A stretch of DNA of 64,000 bases from Pseudomonas sp. LS44 (GCF_024730785.1 NZ_CP102830.1:1860001-1924000); one strand, 5' to 3'. Counted from the first letter of the stretch, positions 20,400 to 29,440 are shown. The notes: generated by a model from the letters alone, not told the origin. A program made the numbers and translations.

Positions 20400-20430
20400 A
20401 AAAAGGGTGGGATTGATCCCGCCCTTTTTT
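20400..20430 (+). terminator. Terminator after ppsA
   Basis: A stem from AAAAGGGTGGGA to TCCCGCCCTTTT (one wobble pair) with a short loop and a six-T tail. Confidence 0.9.
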
Positions 20431-20461
20431 GTGCCAGTAACATTTTCTTCGTCGTACCAGC

Positions 20462-21433
20462 ATGCAAAGCAGTAGTGAATTATTTCCTGTCGCATTGATG
20501 AGCGCCGAGTTGCGGGGCGATCTAAGTGAAGACATTTATCGCTTGAAGCCTGGCAATAGCCCGGATAGCACGGTCGAATTGGCCGTCACTCGTCTGGGCT
20601 GCCATCAGTGTGAAATGCCGCGGGGCATTCCCGTGATCTTGTTGCATGGCAGCTTTTCCAATCGCCGCTTTTGGTATTCACCAAAGGGCTTGGGGCTTGG
20701 CCCGTATTTGGCGCGCGCAGGTTTTGATGTCTGGATCGCCGAGATGCGCGGGCACGGTCTTTCGCCACGCAATCAAGCCTATCGACACAATCGCGTAGCC
20801 GACTATGCTCGCTATGACTTGCCAGCCATCGCCGCGTTCGTGCGTGAGCAAAGTGGTCAGGCGCCGCATTGGATCGGCCATTCTCTTGGCGGGATTACCT
20901 TGGCGGCAGCCTTGGGCGGTCACTACCTCGATGAGGCTGATGTCGCTTCGGTGGCTTTGTTTGGTAGCCAGGTTAGTCGGGTGTATTGGCCTTTGAAGTT
21001 GCCGCCACTGGAGTGGGGAGGGCGTGCGCTTCTCAAGCGCCTCTCGGTCATTTCCGGCTCTGGTCTCAAGCGGGGGCCGGAGGACGAGCCAATTGGCGTG
21101 GCGCTGGAAAGCTTGCGTTGGCACGGGCTATTCGGGCGTTTCGGTGACGCCGAGCGCGATTGGTGGGCGGGGCTCGCAGAGGTGCAGGCACCAGTCCTTG
21201 CCGTCGCTGCGTCTGAGGATCATCAGGATCCGCCATGGGCCTGTCGAAAACTGTTGGAGCGCTTCGGCTCGCCACGTCGCGAGTTTCTTTGCCTCGGGAA
21301 GAAAACAGGCTTTGCCGATGATTACGGACATATCGAAATGCTGCTCAGCAAGCCGGCGCAAGGCGAGGTCTGGCCTTTGATCGAGTATTGGTTACGCAAT
21401 GCCGAACTGCCGGAGCTGAAAAAAGGCGATTAG
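20462..21433 (+). CDS. Alpha/beta-hydrolase fold protein
   Basis: A 323-residue hydrolase. The oxyanion region VILLHGSFSNRRFW (about 60), the nucleophile elbow GHSLGG with Ser (about 143), an acid on the late strand AVAASEDHQDPP (about 240) and His in DDYGHIEML (about 287) form a credible Ser-Asp-His triad. In P. aeruginosa the homologue sits in the same place between ppsA and rraA. An esterase, lipase-like or acyl-hydrolase role is likely, but the substrate cannot be told. No signal peptide, so cytoplasmic. Confidence 0.85.
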   Translation: MQSSSELFPVALMSAELRGDLSEDIYRLKPGNSPDSTVELAVTRLGCHQCEMPRGIPVILLHGSFSNRRFWYSPKGLGLGPYLARAGFDVWIAEMRGHGLSPRNQAYRHNRVADYARYDLPAIAAFVREQSGQAPHWIGHSLGGITLAAALGGHYLDEADVASVALFGSQVSRVYWPLKLPPLEWGGRALLKRLSVISGSGLKRGPEDEPIGVALESLRWHGLFGRFGDAERDWWAGLAEVQAPVLAVAASEDHQDPPWACRKLLERFGSPRREFLCLGKKTGFADDYGHIEMLLSKPAQGEVWPLIEYWLRNAELPELKKGD

Positions 21434-21762
21434 CGAGTGGCCGATGTGCTGCGTTCTGCGTTCGGTGTTCGGTGTTCCGCCGGGCGGCGCGTGCCGGCTA
21501 AGATATATGAGCAGTTAATTGCATCCAGATTTTGCTCATGGTGGATGATAACCAGCTGCTGTTGCTGGGGAGTCGCTGCCTGCACCGCGGCGCTCCCTTG
21601 CACGATGCGATCTTGAGCGGTAGGGTGCTGCGCTGCGCGCGTCAGGGTGCTGGAAATCATTGAATGCCCACGGTCCGCCATCGACCCGATTCACTATGGT
21701 CTTTGATGGTGATCTTCTTGGCGTCGAACCCTGAACCACTGTCCTTTTCCAGGAGTTTCCCA
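21434..21762 (+). other. 329-base interval between the hydrolase and rraA
   Basis: No convincing gene. A 41-codon frame starts at ATG 21538 and ends at 21663 without a clear ribosome site or recognisable sequence. The interval probably holds the rraA promoter, but I could not point to a good -35/-10 pair. Confidence 0.4.
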
Positions 21763-22251
21763 ATGCAATACATCACTCCCGATCTGTGCGATACCTATCC
21801 AGACCTGGTACAGGTCGTAGAGCCGATGTTCAGCAATTTCGGTGGCCGTGATTCCTTTGGCGGTGAAATTGTCACCATCAAGTGCTTCGAAGACAACTCG
21901 CTGGTCAAGGACCAAGTGGATACCAATGGCCAGGGTAAAGTACTGGTCGTCGATGGTGGCGGATCGCTGCGGCGGGCGTTGCTAGGCGACATGTTGGCCG
22001 AAAAAGCGGCGAAGAATGGCTGGGAAGGTTTGGTGGTCTACGGCTGCATTCGTGATGTCGATGTCATCGCGCAGACCGATTTGGGCGTTCAGGCACTCGC
22101 GAGCCACCCAATGAAAACCGACAAGCGCGGTATTGGCGATCTCAACGTGCCGGTGACCTTTGGGGGCGTGACCTTCCGCCCAGGCGAGTTCATGTACGCC
22201 GATAACAACGGAATCATTGTCTCGCCCAAACCGCTGACGATGCCGGAGTAA
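21763..22251 (+). CDS. rraA: Ribonuclease E activity regulator RraA
   Basis: A 162-residue protein of the RraA/MenG-like fold. It binds RNase E and limits mRNA decay in enterobacteria; some homologues have aldolase activity with a conserved Gly-Gly-x-Ser/Arg-Asp site. Visible blocks: [36 protein letters not shown] and a late [10 protein letters not shown]. The start has AGGAG 7 bases before the ATG and gives the usual length; the frame is open further upstream but without a signal. A terminator follows. Confidence 0.92.
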   Translation: MQYITPDLCDTYPDLVQVVEPMFSNFGGRDSFGGEIVTIKCFEDNSLVKDQVDTNGQGKVLVVDGGGSLRRALLGDMLAEKAAKNGWEGLVVYGCIRDVDVIAQTDLGVQALASHPMKTDKRGIGDLNVPVTFGGVTFRPGEFMYADNNGIIVSPKPLTMPE

Positions 22252-22259
22252 CAATTAAG

Positions 22260-22285
22260 AACCCGGCGTGAGTCGGGTTTTTTCT
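22260..22285 (+). terminator. Terminator after rraA
   Basis: Stem AACCCGGC/GTCGGGTT around a GTGA loop with a long T tail. It ends only about 25 bases before the cmaX start, so any cmaX promoter must overlap it or lie in rraA. Confidence 0.85.
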
Positions 22286-22310
22286 GGGTCGCATGTTTGT
22301 GGGAGTAGCA

Positions 22311-23306
22311 ATGCTCGAGGAAGACAATTCGCAGTGGGGGTTGGTCCATGCATTCGTGCTGGACGGCGAGGGCGGCGCGACATCTATTTCGCGTCAACAG
22401 CTTGATTCGTTGAAACTCGATGCCGGACAAAGCGTATGGCTGCACTGGGATCGTGGGCATCCGCAAACCCATGCCTGGCTGCGCAGTTCGAGCGGTTTAA
22501 ACGAATTCAGCTGCGATTTGCTGTTGGAGGAAAACACCCGTCCTCGGCTGTTGCCTTTGGCCAACGAAGAGCTGCTGCTGTTCCTGCGCGGCGTCAATCT
22601 CAATCCCGGTGCCGAACCCGAGGATATGGTCTCAGTGCGGATTTTCGCCGCGCCGCAGCAGGTGATTTCGCTGCGTTTGCGCCCGCTGCTGGCCACGGAT
22701 CAACTCATCGATGAGTTGGGTCGTGGTGTCGGGCCGAAAACTGCCTCCGAACTGCTGTTCTATCTGGCCCATCATTTGAGCGACAAGGTCGATGATGTGG
22801 TGACTGCACTGTCAGAGCAGATCGATGGCGAAGAAGAAAAAATCGACGCCGATGAGCGCTATGCCCCTGATCATGGGTTGATGCTGCATATCCGGCGTCG
22901 CGCCGCTGGTTTGCGCCGTTTTCTGGCTCCGCAGCGGGATGTCTATGCGCAGCTTTCCCGCAATCCATTGCCATGGTTCACTCCTGAGAACGTAGGTTAC
23001 TGGAATGAGCTCAGCAACCGCCTGATTCGCAATCTGGAAGAACTGGAGTTGATCCGTGAACGAGTCGGCCTGGTGCTGGAATCCGAGCATCGGCGAGCAA
23101 GTGAGCGGATGAATCGCACCATGTATCGCTTTGGCATCATTACCGGCTTTTTTTTGCCGATGAGCTTTTTGACCGGTCTGCTCGGCATCAATGTCGGCGG
23201 CATCCCGGGTTCGGAAAGCCCGGTCGGCTTCCTGGGTGCCTGTCTCATCATTGGCTCTCTCGCCTTCGGGCAGTGGTGGCTTTTTCGCCGTTTGCGCTGG
23301 ATTTGA
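22311..23306 (+). CDS. cmaX: CorA/ZntB-like divalent-metal transporter CmaX
   Basis: A 331-residue protein: a cytoplasmic, acid-rich N-terminal domain, a long helix (about 175-265) and two C-terminal membrane helices. The conserved loop after the first helix reads LLGINVGGIPGSE, the ZntB-type variant of the CorA GMN pore motif. Family members conduct Mg2+, Zn2+ or similar ions as pentamers. I prefer ATG 22311 with GGGAG upstream over an ATG 18 bases earlier. It heads the cmaX-crfX-cmpX set, which in P. aeruginosa belongs to the SigX envelope-stress regulon. Confidence 0.92.
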   Translation: MLEEDNSQWGLVHAFVLDGEGGATSISRQQLDSLKLDAGQSVWLHWDRGHPQTHAWLRSSSGLNEFSCDLLLEENTRPRLLPLANEELLLFLRGVNLNPGAEPEDMVSVRIFAAPQQVISLRLRPLLATDQLIDELGRGVGPKTASELLFYLAHHLSDKVDDVVTALSEQIDGEEEKIDADERYAPDHGLMLHIRRRAAGLRRFLAPQRDVYAQLSRNPLPWFTPENVGYWNELSNRLIRNLEELELIRERVGLVLESEHRRASERMNRTMYRFGIITGFFLPMSFLTGLLGINVGGIPGSESPVGFLGACLIIGSLAFGQWWLFRRLRWI

Positions 23307-23359
23307 TGTGACCTACCGACTATTGACCTCGTCTAGCCGTCACACCCTGCGAGGTATGC

Positions 23360-23605
23360 ATGCGCGATCCTTTTGAAGAATCCCTACGAGACCTGCTCAA
23401 GGCGTCGTCCCCGCCACATGATGACGACGCGACCTTGGGCCGCGTTCTGAAAACCGCTAACCGCCAGGTTGGGGCAGGTGATCTATTCAGTCTGATGGGG
23501 CATTGGTTTGAAGCTCTGTTAATAGCCGTGAGCAATGGTTCTGCGCATGTGGCTCCGGTTTCACGCCGCACCTCTTCCAATTCTTCTGCTGATAAGGCCG
23601 AGTAA
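23360..23605 (+). CDS. crfX: Small SigX-cluster protein CrfX
   Basis: An 81-residue hydrophilic protein with one short hydrophobic stretch (LFSLMGHWFEALLIAV, about 43-58). Size and place between cmaX and cmpX match crfX of P. aeruginosa and P. fluorescens, named as a small gene of the SigX cluster. Function is unknown. It lies 2 bases before cmpX, so the two are surely co-translated. Confidence 0.85.
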   Translation: MRDPFEESLRDLLKASSPPHDDDATLGRVLKTANRQVGAGDLFSLMGHWFEALLIAVSNGSAHVAPVSRRTSSNSSADKAE

Positions 23606-23607
23606 CG

Positions 23608-24432
23608 ATGGAATTCGATCCCTGGACTCAAGGGTTGGTCAGCGCTATGACCAACGTATGGACGCCTGTCGCCGGTTTTATCCCGCGTTTGTTCGGTGCG
23701 TTGGTGGTTGTTTTGCTGGGTTTCGTAGTCGCCAAGCTGCTGGATACTCTACTTTCCAAGCTGCTGGCCAAACTGGGCTTGGATCGCCTGATGGCGGGCA
23801 CTGGTCTGACCAAGCTGCTGGAGCGAGTAGGTATTCGCGTACCGGTTTCGACTCTAGTTGGGCGGATCGTTTACTGGTTCGTGCTGCTGATTTTCCTGGT
23901 CTCCGCCGCCGACTCTTTGGGCCTGGGGCGCGTTTCCGCGACGCTCGATGTGCTGGCTTTGTACCTACCAAAAGTGCTGGGCGCGGCTCTGGTCTTGGTT
24001 GTCGGTATTCTGCTGGCTCAGTTGGTCAATAGCCTGGTGCGTGGTGCGGCCGAAGGGGTCGGGCTTGACTATGCGGGTGGACTTGGGCGAATCGCCCAAG
24101 GACTGGTGATCATCATCAGTATCTCCGTGGCTATCGGTCAGCTGGAAGTGAAGACCGAGCTGCTAAACAACGTGATTGCCATCGTGCTGATTTCTGTTGG
24201 TTTAGCAGTGGCTTTGGCATTAGGGCTGGGAAGTCGCGAACTAGCGGGGCAGATCCTCGCCGGTATTTATGTGCGCGAGCTTTATCAGGTCGGGCAGCAA
24301 GTCAAAGTGGGCACGGTAGAAGGTCAGATCGAAGAAATTGGCACGGTTAAGACCACCGTACTGACGGATGAGGGAGAGCTGGTTTCCGTAGCCAATCGGA
24401 CTCTGCTCGAGCAGCAGGTGAGCAGTCGCTAA
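23608..24432 (+). CDS. cmpX: MscS-family mechanosensitive channel-like protein CmpX
   Basis: A 274-residue inner-membrane protein. About five hydrophobic helices occupy residues 15-210, the last (about 190-210, SVGLAVALALGLGSRE) being the pore-lining MscS-type helix rich in Gly and Ala. A short beta domain follows with VGTVEGQIEEIGTVKTTV. CmpX in Pseudomonas is linked to membrane tension and c-di-GMP through the sigX regulon. Next gene: sigX after 88 bases. Confidence 0.9.
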   Translation: MEFDPWTQGLVSAMTNVWTPVAGFIPRLFGALVVVLLGFVVAKLLDTLLSKLLAKLGLDRLMAGTGLTKLLERVGIRVPVSTLVGRIVYWFVLLIFLVSAADSLGLGRVSATLDVLALYLPKVLGAALVLVVGILLAQLVNSLVRGAAEGVGLDYAGGLGRIAQGLVIIISISVAIGQLEVKTELLNNVIAIVLISVGLAVALALGLGSRELAGQILAGIYVRELYQVGQQVKVGTVEGQIEEIGTVKTTVLTDEGELVSVANRTLLEQQVSSR

Positions 24433-24520
24433 CGCGCTAACCCTGCTAATGTATATCGCCGACTAGTGACCCTATCCTGGGTGATGGCGGCTATCTCCCT
24501 TACTGTCGGCTCGATTTGTT

Positions 24521-25111
24521 TTGAACAAAGCCCAATCATTACCGTCTCGTTATGACCCTCGCGATCTCTCCGATGAAGAGCTCGTGGCGCGTGCTCATGG
24601 AGAATTGTTTCATGTAACTCGGGCTTATGAAGAGCTGATGCGCCGTTACCAGCGTACATTGTTCAACGTATGCGCGAGGTATCTTGGTAACGAGCGTGAT
24701 GCGGATGATGTGTGTCAGGAGGTTATGCTCAAAGTTCTTTATGGATTAAAGAACTTTGAAGGAAAGTCAAAATTTAAAACTTGGCTTTATAGTATTACTT
24801 ACAACGAATGTATTACCCAGTATCGGAAGGAGCGCAGAAAGCGTCGTTTGATGGATGCTCTGAGTTTGGATCCGCTGGAAGAGGCATCTGAGGAGAAGGC
24901 TCCGGTGCTTGCTGAGCCAGGTGGTCTAGACCGCTGGCTTGTTCATGTCAATCCAATTGATCGTGAAATCTTGGTGCTACGTTTTGTCGCAGAACTTGAA
25001 TTCCAAGAGATAGCCGACATCATGCGTATGGGGCTCAGCGCAACAAAGATGCGTTATAAGCGGGCCTTGGACCGCTTGCGGGAAAAATTCGCAGGCGATC
25101 CAGAAGCTTAA
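24521..25111 (+). CDS. sigX: ECF sigma factor SigX
   Basis: A 196-residue extracytoplasmic-function sigma factor: region 2 (about 25-90, YEELMRRYQRTLFNVCARY and DDVCQEVMLKVLYGL) and region 4 (about 135-190, VAELEFQEIADIM then LSATKMRYKRALDRLREKF). SigX controls oprF, the cmaX-cmpX genes, fatty-acid synthesis and membrane fluidity. The start is TTG, chosen because the protein then begins MNKAQSL-RYDPR as in P. aeruginosa as I recall it. No anti-sigma gene is adjacent, as is usual for SigX. Local base use is more AT-rich than in flanking genes. Confidence 0.95.
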   Translation: MNKAQSLPSRYDPRDLSDEELVARAHGELFHVTRAYEELMRRYQRTLFNVCARYLGNERDADDVCQEVMLKVLYGLKNFEGKSKFKTWLYSITYNECITQYRKERRKRRLMDALSLDPLEEASEEKAPVLAEPGGLDRWLVHVNPIDREILVLRFVAELEFQEIADIMRMGLSATKMRYKRALDRLREKFAGDPEA

Positions 25112-25148
25112 TGCGAAGTGGCACCTCTAACGAGTCGGCGAACTCTGA

Positions 25149-25189
25149 TACAATCACTAGTTGAGTTGTCTGGGTATTCTTGGACAACT
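25149..25189 (+). promoter_or_regulatory. oprF promoter element and 5' leader hairpin
   Basis: An extended -10 box (TG-A-TACAAT, hexamer at 25149-25154) lacks a good -35. Downstream a hairpin AGTTGTC/GACAACT (25164-25170 with 25183-25189) falls in the expected oprF leader. SigX-dependent transcription is known for oprF; I cannot assign the ECF boxes with confidence. Confidence 0.5.
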
Positions 25190-25218
25190 TAATTGACCAC
25201 CAAGATAGGGATTTACGG

Positions 25219-26253
25219 ATGAAATTGAAAAACACCTTAGGCGTTGTCATTGGCGCATTGCTGGCCACTTCTTCGCTGGCCGTACTGGCACAAGGGCAAG
25301 GCGCTGTCGAGGTTGAAGGCTTCGCTAAGAAAGAGCAGTTCGATAGTGCTCGCGATTTCAAAAACAACGGCAACCTGTTCGGCGGTTCCGTTGGTTATTT
25401 CCTGACCGACGACGTTGAGCTGCGTCTGGGCTATGACGAATTGCACAATGCTCGTAGCGATGATGGCCGCAACATCAAAGGCTCGAACACCGCTCTGGAC
25501 GCCTTGTACCACTTCAATGCTCCGGGCGACACACTGCGTCCATACGTATCTGCCGGTTTCTCGGATCAAAGCATCGGTCAAAACGGTGCCGGTGGTCGTA
25601 ATGGCTCCACCTTCGCGAACGTTGGCGGCGGTGCCAAGCTGTATTTCACCGAGAATTTCTACGCCCGCGCTGGTGTCGAAGCTCAATACAACATCGATCA
25701 GGGTGATACCGAGTGGGCTCCAAGCGTCGGCATCGGCATGAACTTCGGTGGTGGTGCTAAGCCGGTTGAAGCTGCTCCGGCTCCGGTTGCCGAGGTTTGC
25801 TCCGACAGCGACAACGATGGCGTTTGCGACAACGTTGACAAGTGCCCTGACACCCCGGCTAATGTCACTGTTGATGCGGATGGTTGCCCGGCTGCCGCTG
25901 AAGCTGTGCGTGTTGAGCTGGACGTGAAGTTCGACTTCGACAAGTCCAAAGTTAAAGAAGAAAGCTACGGCGATATCAAAAACCTGGCTGATTTCATGGG
26001 CCAGTACCCGTCGACCACCACCACTGTTGAAGGCCACACCGACTCCGTCGGCACTGACGCCTACAACCAGAAGCTGTCTGAGCGTCGTGCCAATGCGGTT
26101 AAAGACGTCCTGGTCAATCAGTACGGTGTTGGCGGTGAGCGTATTCAGTCGGTAGGTTATGGTGAGTCCCGTCCAGTGGCGGACAACGCCACTGACGCAG
26201 GTCGTGCTGTGAACCGTCGAGTGGAAGCTGAAGTGGAAGCACAGGCCAAGTAA
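25219..26253 (+). CDS. oprF: Major outer-membrane porin OprF
   Basis: A 344-residue OmpA-family porin. Signal peptide (about 1-24, ending VLAQGQG), an eight-stranded N-terminal barrel (to about 170), an Ala-Pro hinge (AAPAPVAEV), a calcium-binding-like segment with cysteines (CSDSDNDGVCDNVDKCPDTP), then a C-terminal OmpA peptidoglycan-binding domain (VEGHTDSVGTDAYNQKLSE, about 275). It gives slow non-specific diffusion and anchors the outer membrane to the wall. Start at MKLKNTLG; the frame is open upstream but without a signal. It follows sigX, its known activator. Confidence 0.97.
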   Translation: MKLKNTLGVVIGALLATSSLAVLAQGQGAVEVEGFAKKEQFDSARDFKNNGNLFGGSVGYFLTDDVELRLGYDELHNARSDDGRNIKGSNTALDALYHFNAPGDTLRPYVSAGFSDQSIGQNGAGGRNGSTFANVGGGAKLYFTENFYARAGVEAQYNIDQGDTEWAPSVGIGMNFGGGAKPVEAAPAPVAEVCSDSDNDGVCDNVDKCPDTPANVTVDADGCPAAAEAVRVELDVKFDFDKSKVKEESYGDIKNLADFMGQYPSTTTTVEGHTDSVGTDAYNQKLSERRANAVKDVLVNQYGVGGERIQSVGYGESRPVADNATDAGRAVNRRVEAEVEAQAK

Positions 26254-26274
26254 TTGAGCTGAGCATCTGCAGAA

Positions 26275-26302
26275 AAACCCGGCTTTGGCCGGGTTTTTTC
26301 AT
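26275..26302 (+). terminator. Terminator after oprF
   Basis: A nine-base-pair GC-rich stem (26275-26283 with 26288-26296), a short loop and a long T tail. Confidence 0.9.
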
Positions 26303-26370
26303 TTTCGGGGAATGTTGGCCCGGATGACTGACCAAGTGGTCGGGTGCTGGAAATCGGTGGGAGACGAGCT

Positions 26371-27057
26371 TTGTTCAATATTTCTCGCGGGTCCTTTTCT
26401 TGTCTGCGCTTCTTTTTAATTGCTGGGGTGTTAGGCGGCTGTCAAGGCGCGATTTATTTGCCGACGGATCTCGGCAGGCTGCCTGAGCGCGTAGAGCTTA
26501 TTGGGGTGCCATTTTTTTCTGAAACGGCTTATGAGGGGGCGCCCGGCTCTCTGGCGGTAATGTTGTCACAACAGGGGGTGGTTACGACCCCTGGCCTGGT
26601 CGCGAAGGAATTGGGATTGCCAGATGCTGAGCCGCAATTATTGGTCAACATCCAGCGCGTGGCCCATGAGCAGGGTTTTATCGTCTATCCACTGAGAACA
26701 AGTCTTGAAATTCTGGGGCAGGTGGCGGGCGGCTCCCCGGTGTTAGTTCAGTTGAATCAGGGGATTGGATGGGTGAAGAAGCCGCATTACGCCGTGATCG
26801 TTGGTTACGATCGACTTCGGCAAACCTTTTTGCTGAGATCCGGATCGAGTAAACGTCAGATTCTCAAATTTTCCACTTTTGATTCTGCGTGGAAGGATGC
26901 GGGTGGGTGGGCGGTCTTGGTGCAGTTGCCGACCAGTCTTCCTTCGAAAGTGGATCCGCAGCGTTGGCGTTTGGCTGCAGATGGACTTGATCTGGCTGGG
27001 CAGCCTCAGGCGGCGACGCTCGCAAGGCAGGTGCTGAGCCGGGCAGCCCCTCATTGA
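26371..27057 (+). CDS. Lipoprotein with a C39-peptidase-like fold lacking the catalytic cysteine
   Basis: About 228 residues. The N-terminus is hydrophobic and ends in a lipobox (GVLGGC), so it is probably a lipoprotein. The body follows C39-like proteins: VPFFSETAYEGAPGSLAVML at the place where active members have a Cys-Gly-Pro, then PVLVQLNQGIGWVKKPHYAVIVGYD with the conserved His. The catalytic Cys is replaced by Ala, so peptidase activity is unlikely. TTG at 26371 has GGGAG 8 bases upstream; an in-frame GTG at 26344 is the alternative. Possible role: non-enzymatic binding of a peptide or partner. Confidence 0.65.
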   Translation: MFNISRGSFSCLRFFLIAGVLGGCQGAIYLPTDLGRLPERVELIGVPFFSETAYEGAPGSLAVMLSQQGVVTTPGLVAKELGLPDAEPQLLVNIQRVAHEQGFIVYPLRTSLEILGQVAGGSPVLVQLNQGIGWVKKPHYAVIVGYDRLRQTFLLRSGSSKRQILKFSTFDSAWKDAGGWAVLVQLPTSLPSKVDPQRWRLAADGLDLAGQPQAATLARQVLSRAAPH

Positions 27058-27181
27058 AAAAACAGGCTGTGTGCTGGGTATGGGCGCCGATTTGCGTGAC
27101 ATAGTTGTTGCGACACGCATGCTCCCGTATGGCGTCAGGTGCGAAAAAATCCATTTTTTCAGACAGTTAGAAGAAAATTTG

Positions 27182-27209
27182 TTGACAGGAATTTGTAAGT
27201 ACGTAGAAT
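27182..27209 (+). promoter_or_regulatory. Promoter of tRNA-Val
   Basis: TTGACA at 27182-27187, 16-base spacer and TAGAAT at 27204-27209, followed by a GC-rich discriminator (GCGCGACC) of the kind found at stringently controlled stable-RNA promoters. Confidence 0.8.
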
Positions 27210-27222
27210 GCGCGACCAATGC

Positions 27223-27299
27223 AGGCACATAGCTCAGTTGGTTAGAGCACCACCTTGACATGGTGGGGGTCGTTGGTTCGAGTCCAATTGTGCCTACCA
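27223..27299 (+). tRNA. tRNA-Val(GAC)
   Basis: A 77-base cloverleaf with encoded CCA. Acceptor AGGCACA pairs with TGTGCCT; D-arm AGCTCAGTTGGTTAGAGC; anticodon stem CCACC/GGTGG with a TTGACAT loop giving GAC; T-arm GGTTCGAGTCC. A terminator follows directly. Confidence 0.97.
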
Positions 27300-27303
27300 A
27301 ATT

Positions 27304-27330
27304 AAAAGGGTCGCTTAGGCGACCCTTTTT
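27304..27330 (+). terminator. Terminator after tRNA-Val
   Basis: Perfect 11-base arm (27304-27314) pairing with 27319-27329 around a TTAG loop, T tail. Confidence 0.92.
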
Positions 27331-27418
27331 TATTGGCCGCTTGTTAGTTTCCTTGCTTTCTGGAAGCACTCGGCCTCTTGCGTCAAATGACTCTGGTTCG
27401 GTTTAGGTGAGCTTTGCT

Positions 27419-27510
27419 CCTGCCATCGTGAGGCAGGTACACCGCCGGAACACGTATTAGCTCATCCCAACCCACGTGACCTTTGGTAGGGGTCACCACT
27501 AGGAGAGGAG
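27419..27510 (+). promoter_or_regulatory. Putative thrS translational operator with two tRNA-Thr anticodon-like hairpins
   Basis: Hairpin 1: stem CCTGCC/GGCAGG (27419-27424 with 27432-27437) and a seven-base loop ATCGTGA, that is U33-like T followed by CGU, a Thr anticodon. Hairpin 2: stem GTGACC/GGTCAC (27476-27481 with 27491-27496) and loop TTTGGTAGG containing T-GGT-A, another Thr anticodon. The ribosome site AGGAGAGGAG (27501-27510) follows at once. In E. coli, ThrRS represses its own mRNA by binding two anticodon-like leader stem-loops; this looks like the same strategy. Sequence shows the hairpins; the function is inferred. Confidence 0.55.
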
Positions 27511-27515
27511 GCGCC

Positions 27516-29438
27516 ATGCCAACCATTACTCTTCCCGACGGCAGTCAACGTTCATTTGATCACCCGGTATCTGTTGCCGAGGTGGCGCAGTCTATTGGTG
27601 CGGGTCTAGCAAAGGCCACTCTAGCTGGTAAGGTTGATGGGCGGCTGGTGGATGCCAGCGATCTCGTCGAAAACGACGCCAGCCTTCAGATCATCACTCC
27701 GAAAGACGCTGAAGGGTTGGAGATCATTCGCCACTCCTGCGCGCATCTCGTTGGGCATGCGGTTAAGCAGCTCTATCCGACCGCCAAAATGGTGATCGGT
27801 CCAGTTATCGATGAGGGTTTCTATTACGACATCGCGTATGAACGGCCCTTTACTCTGGATGATCTGGCTGCGATCGAGCAGCGCATGCAGCTGCTAATTG
27901 ATCGAGATTACGATGTTGTAAAGCGGGTTACTCCGCGGGCGGAAGTGATTGAGCTGTTTAAGTCGCGGGGCGAAGACTACAAGCTGCGTTTGGTCGACGA
28001 TATGCCCAATGAGCAAGCGATGGGTCTGTATTTTCACGAAGAATATGTGGACATGTGTCGTGGGCCGCATGTGCCCAATACGCGTTTTCTCAAAGCATTC
28101 AAATTGACCAAGTTGTCTGGTGCCTATTGGCGTGGTGATGCCAAGAACGAGCAACTGCAGCGCGTCTACGGAACCGCATGGGCTGACAAGAAGCAGCTAG
28201 CTGCCTATGTCACTCGTATCGAAGAGGCGGAGAAGCGCGATCACCGCAAGCTCGGCAAACGTTTGGATTTATTCCATACCCAAGAAGAAGCTCCGGGTAT
28301 GGTGTTCTGGCATCCGAATGGCTGGACGCTGTATCAAGTGCTTGAACAGTACATGCGCGGTGTGCAGCGCGAAAACGGTTACCTGGAAGTGAAAACACCG
28401 CAGGTTGTCGATCGCAGTCTGTGGGAAAAATCCGGGCATTGGGCCAACTACGCGGAAAATATGTTCACGACACAGTCGGAAAGTCGTGATTACGCGATCA
28501 AGCCGATGAACTGCCCGTGCCACGTGCAGATTTTCAACCAAGGGTTGAAAAGCTACCGCGAGTTGCCGCTTCGTTTGGCGGAATTTGGTGCCTGCCATCG
28601 CAATGAGCCGTCCGGTGCTTTGCATGGCATCATGCGGGTCCGCGGTTTCACTCAGGACGATGCGCATATCTTCTGTACAGAAGAGCAGATGCAGGCGGAG
28701 TCGGCGGCTTTCATCAAGCTGACGCTGGATGTTTATGCCGATTTCGGGTTTTCCGATATCCAATTAAAGCTCTCGACTCGTCCAGAGAAGCGCGTGGGTT
28801 CCGATGAGCTGTGGGATCGTGCTGAAGCTGCTTTGGCATCGGCTTTAGACAATGCTGGTTTGCCCTACGATCTGCAGCCGGGCGAAGGGGCCTTCTATGG
28901 TCCTAAAATCGAATTCTCTCTCAAGGATTGCCTGGGTCGGGTCTGGCAGTGTGGTACCCTGCAGCTCGATTTTAATCTGCCGGTTCGTTTGGGTGCTGAG
29001 TTTGTTAGTGAAGACAACGGTCGCAAGCATCCAGTGATGCTGCATCGAGCGATTCTCGGCTCCTTCGAGCGCTTTATCGGAATGCTGATCGAGCATTATG
29101 AAGGAGCATTCCCTGCATGGCTGGCGCCTGTGCAGGCGGTGATCATGAATATCACCGATAAACAGGCTGAGTTTGCTCTGCAAGTGGAAAAAATACTGAC
29201 TCAAAGCGGATTTCGTGCCAAGTCCGACTTGAGAAACGAAAAAATCGGCTTTAAAATCCGCGAGCATACTTTGCTCAAGGCACCTTATCTCCTTGTGATC
29301 GGGGATAGGGAAGTAGAAATGCAAACAGTCGCTGTGCGTACTCGTGAAGGTGCTGACCTGGGCTCGATGCCCGTCGCTCAATTCGCGGAGTTCCTTGCGC
29401 AGGCGGTTTCCCGGCGTGGTCGCCAAGATTTGGAGTAA
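27516..29438 (+). CDS. thrS: Threonyl-tRNA synthetase
   Basis: A 640-residue class II synthetase. Domains: TGS (about 1-62), editing domain with the HxxxH-type site ([15 protein letters not shown], about 75), catalytic core (about 240-530: [19 protein letters not shown] with a zinc-ligand Cys, [24 protein letters not shown]) and a C-terminal anticodon-binding domain (about 535-640). Start ATG has a strong AGGAG. First gene of the thrS-infC-rpmI-rplT-pheST-ihfA cluster; likely autoregulated through its leader. Confidence 0.97.
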   Translation: MPTITLPDGSQRSFDHPVSVAEVAQSIGAGLAKATLAGKVDGRLVDASDLVENDASLQIITPKDAEGLEIIRHSCAHLVGHAVKQLYPTAKMVIGPVIDEGFYYDIAYERPFTLDDLAAIEQRMQLLIDRDYDVVKRVTPRAEVIELFKSRGEDYKLRLVDDMPNEQAMGLYFHEEYVDMCRGPHVPNTRFLKAFKLTKLSGAYWRGDAKNEQLQRVYGTAWADKKQLAAYVTRIEEAEKRDHRKLGKRLDLFHTQEEAPGMVFWHPNGWTLYQVLEQYMRGVQRENGYLEVKTPQVVDRSLWEKSGHWANYAENMFTTQSESRDYAIKPMNCPCHVQIFNQGLKSYRELPLRLAEFGACHRNEPSGALHGIMRVRGFTQDDAHIFCTEEQMQAESAAFIKLTLDVYADFGFSDIQLKLSTRPEKRVGSDELWDRAEAALASALDNAGLPYDLQPGEGAFYGPKIEFSLKDCLGRVWQCGTLQLDFNLPVRLGAEFVSEDNGRKHPVMLHRAILGSFERFIGMLIEHYEGAFPAWLAPVQAVIMNITDKQAEFALQVEKILTQSGFRAKSDLRNEKIGFKIREHTLLKAPYLLVIGDREVEMQTVAVRTREGADLGSMPVAQFAEFLAQAVSRRGRQDLE

Positions 29439-29440
29439 TC

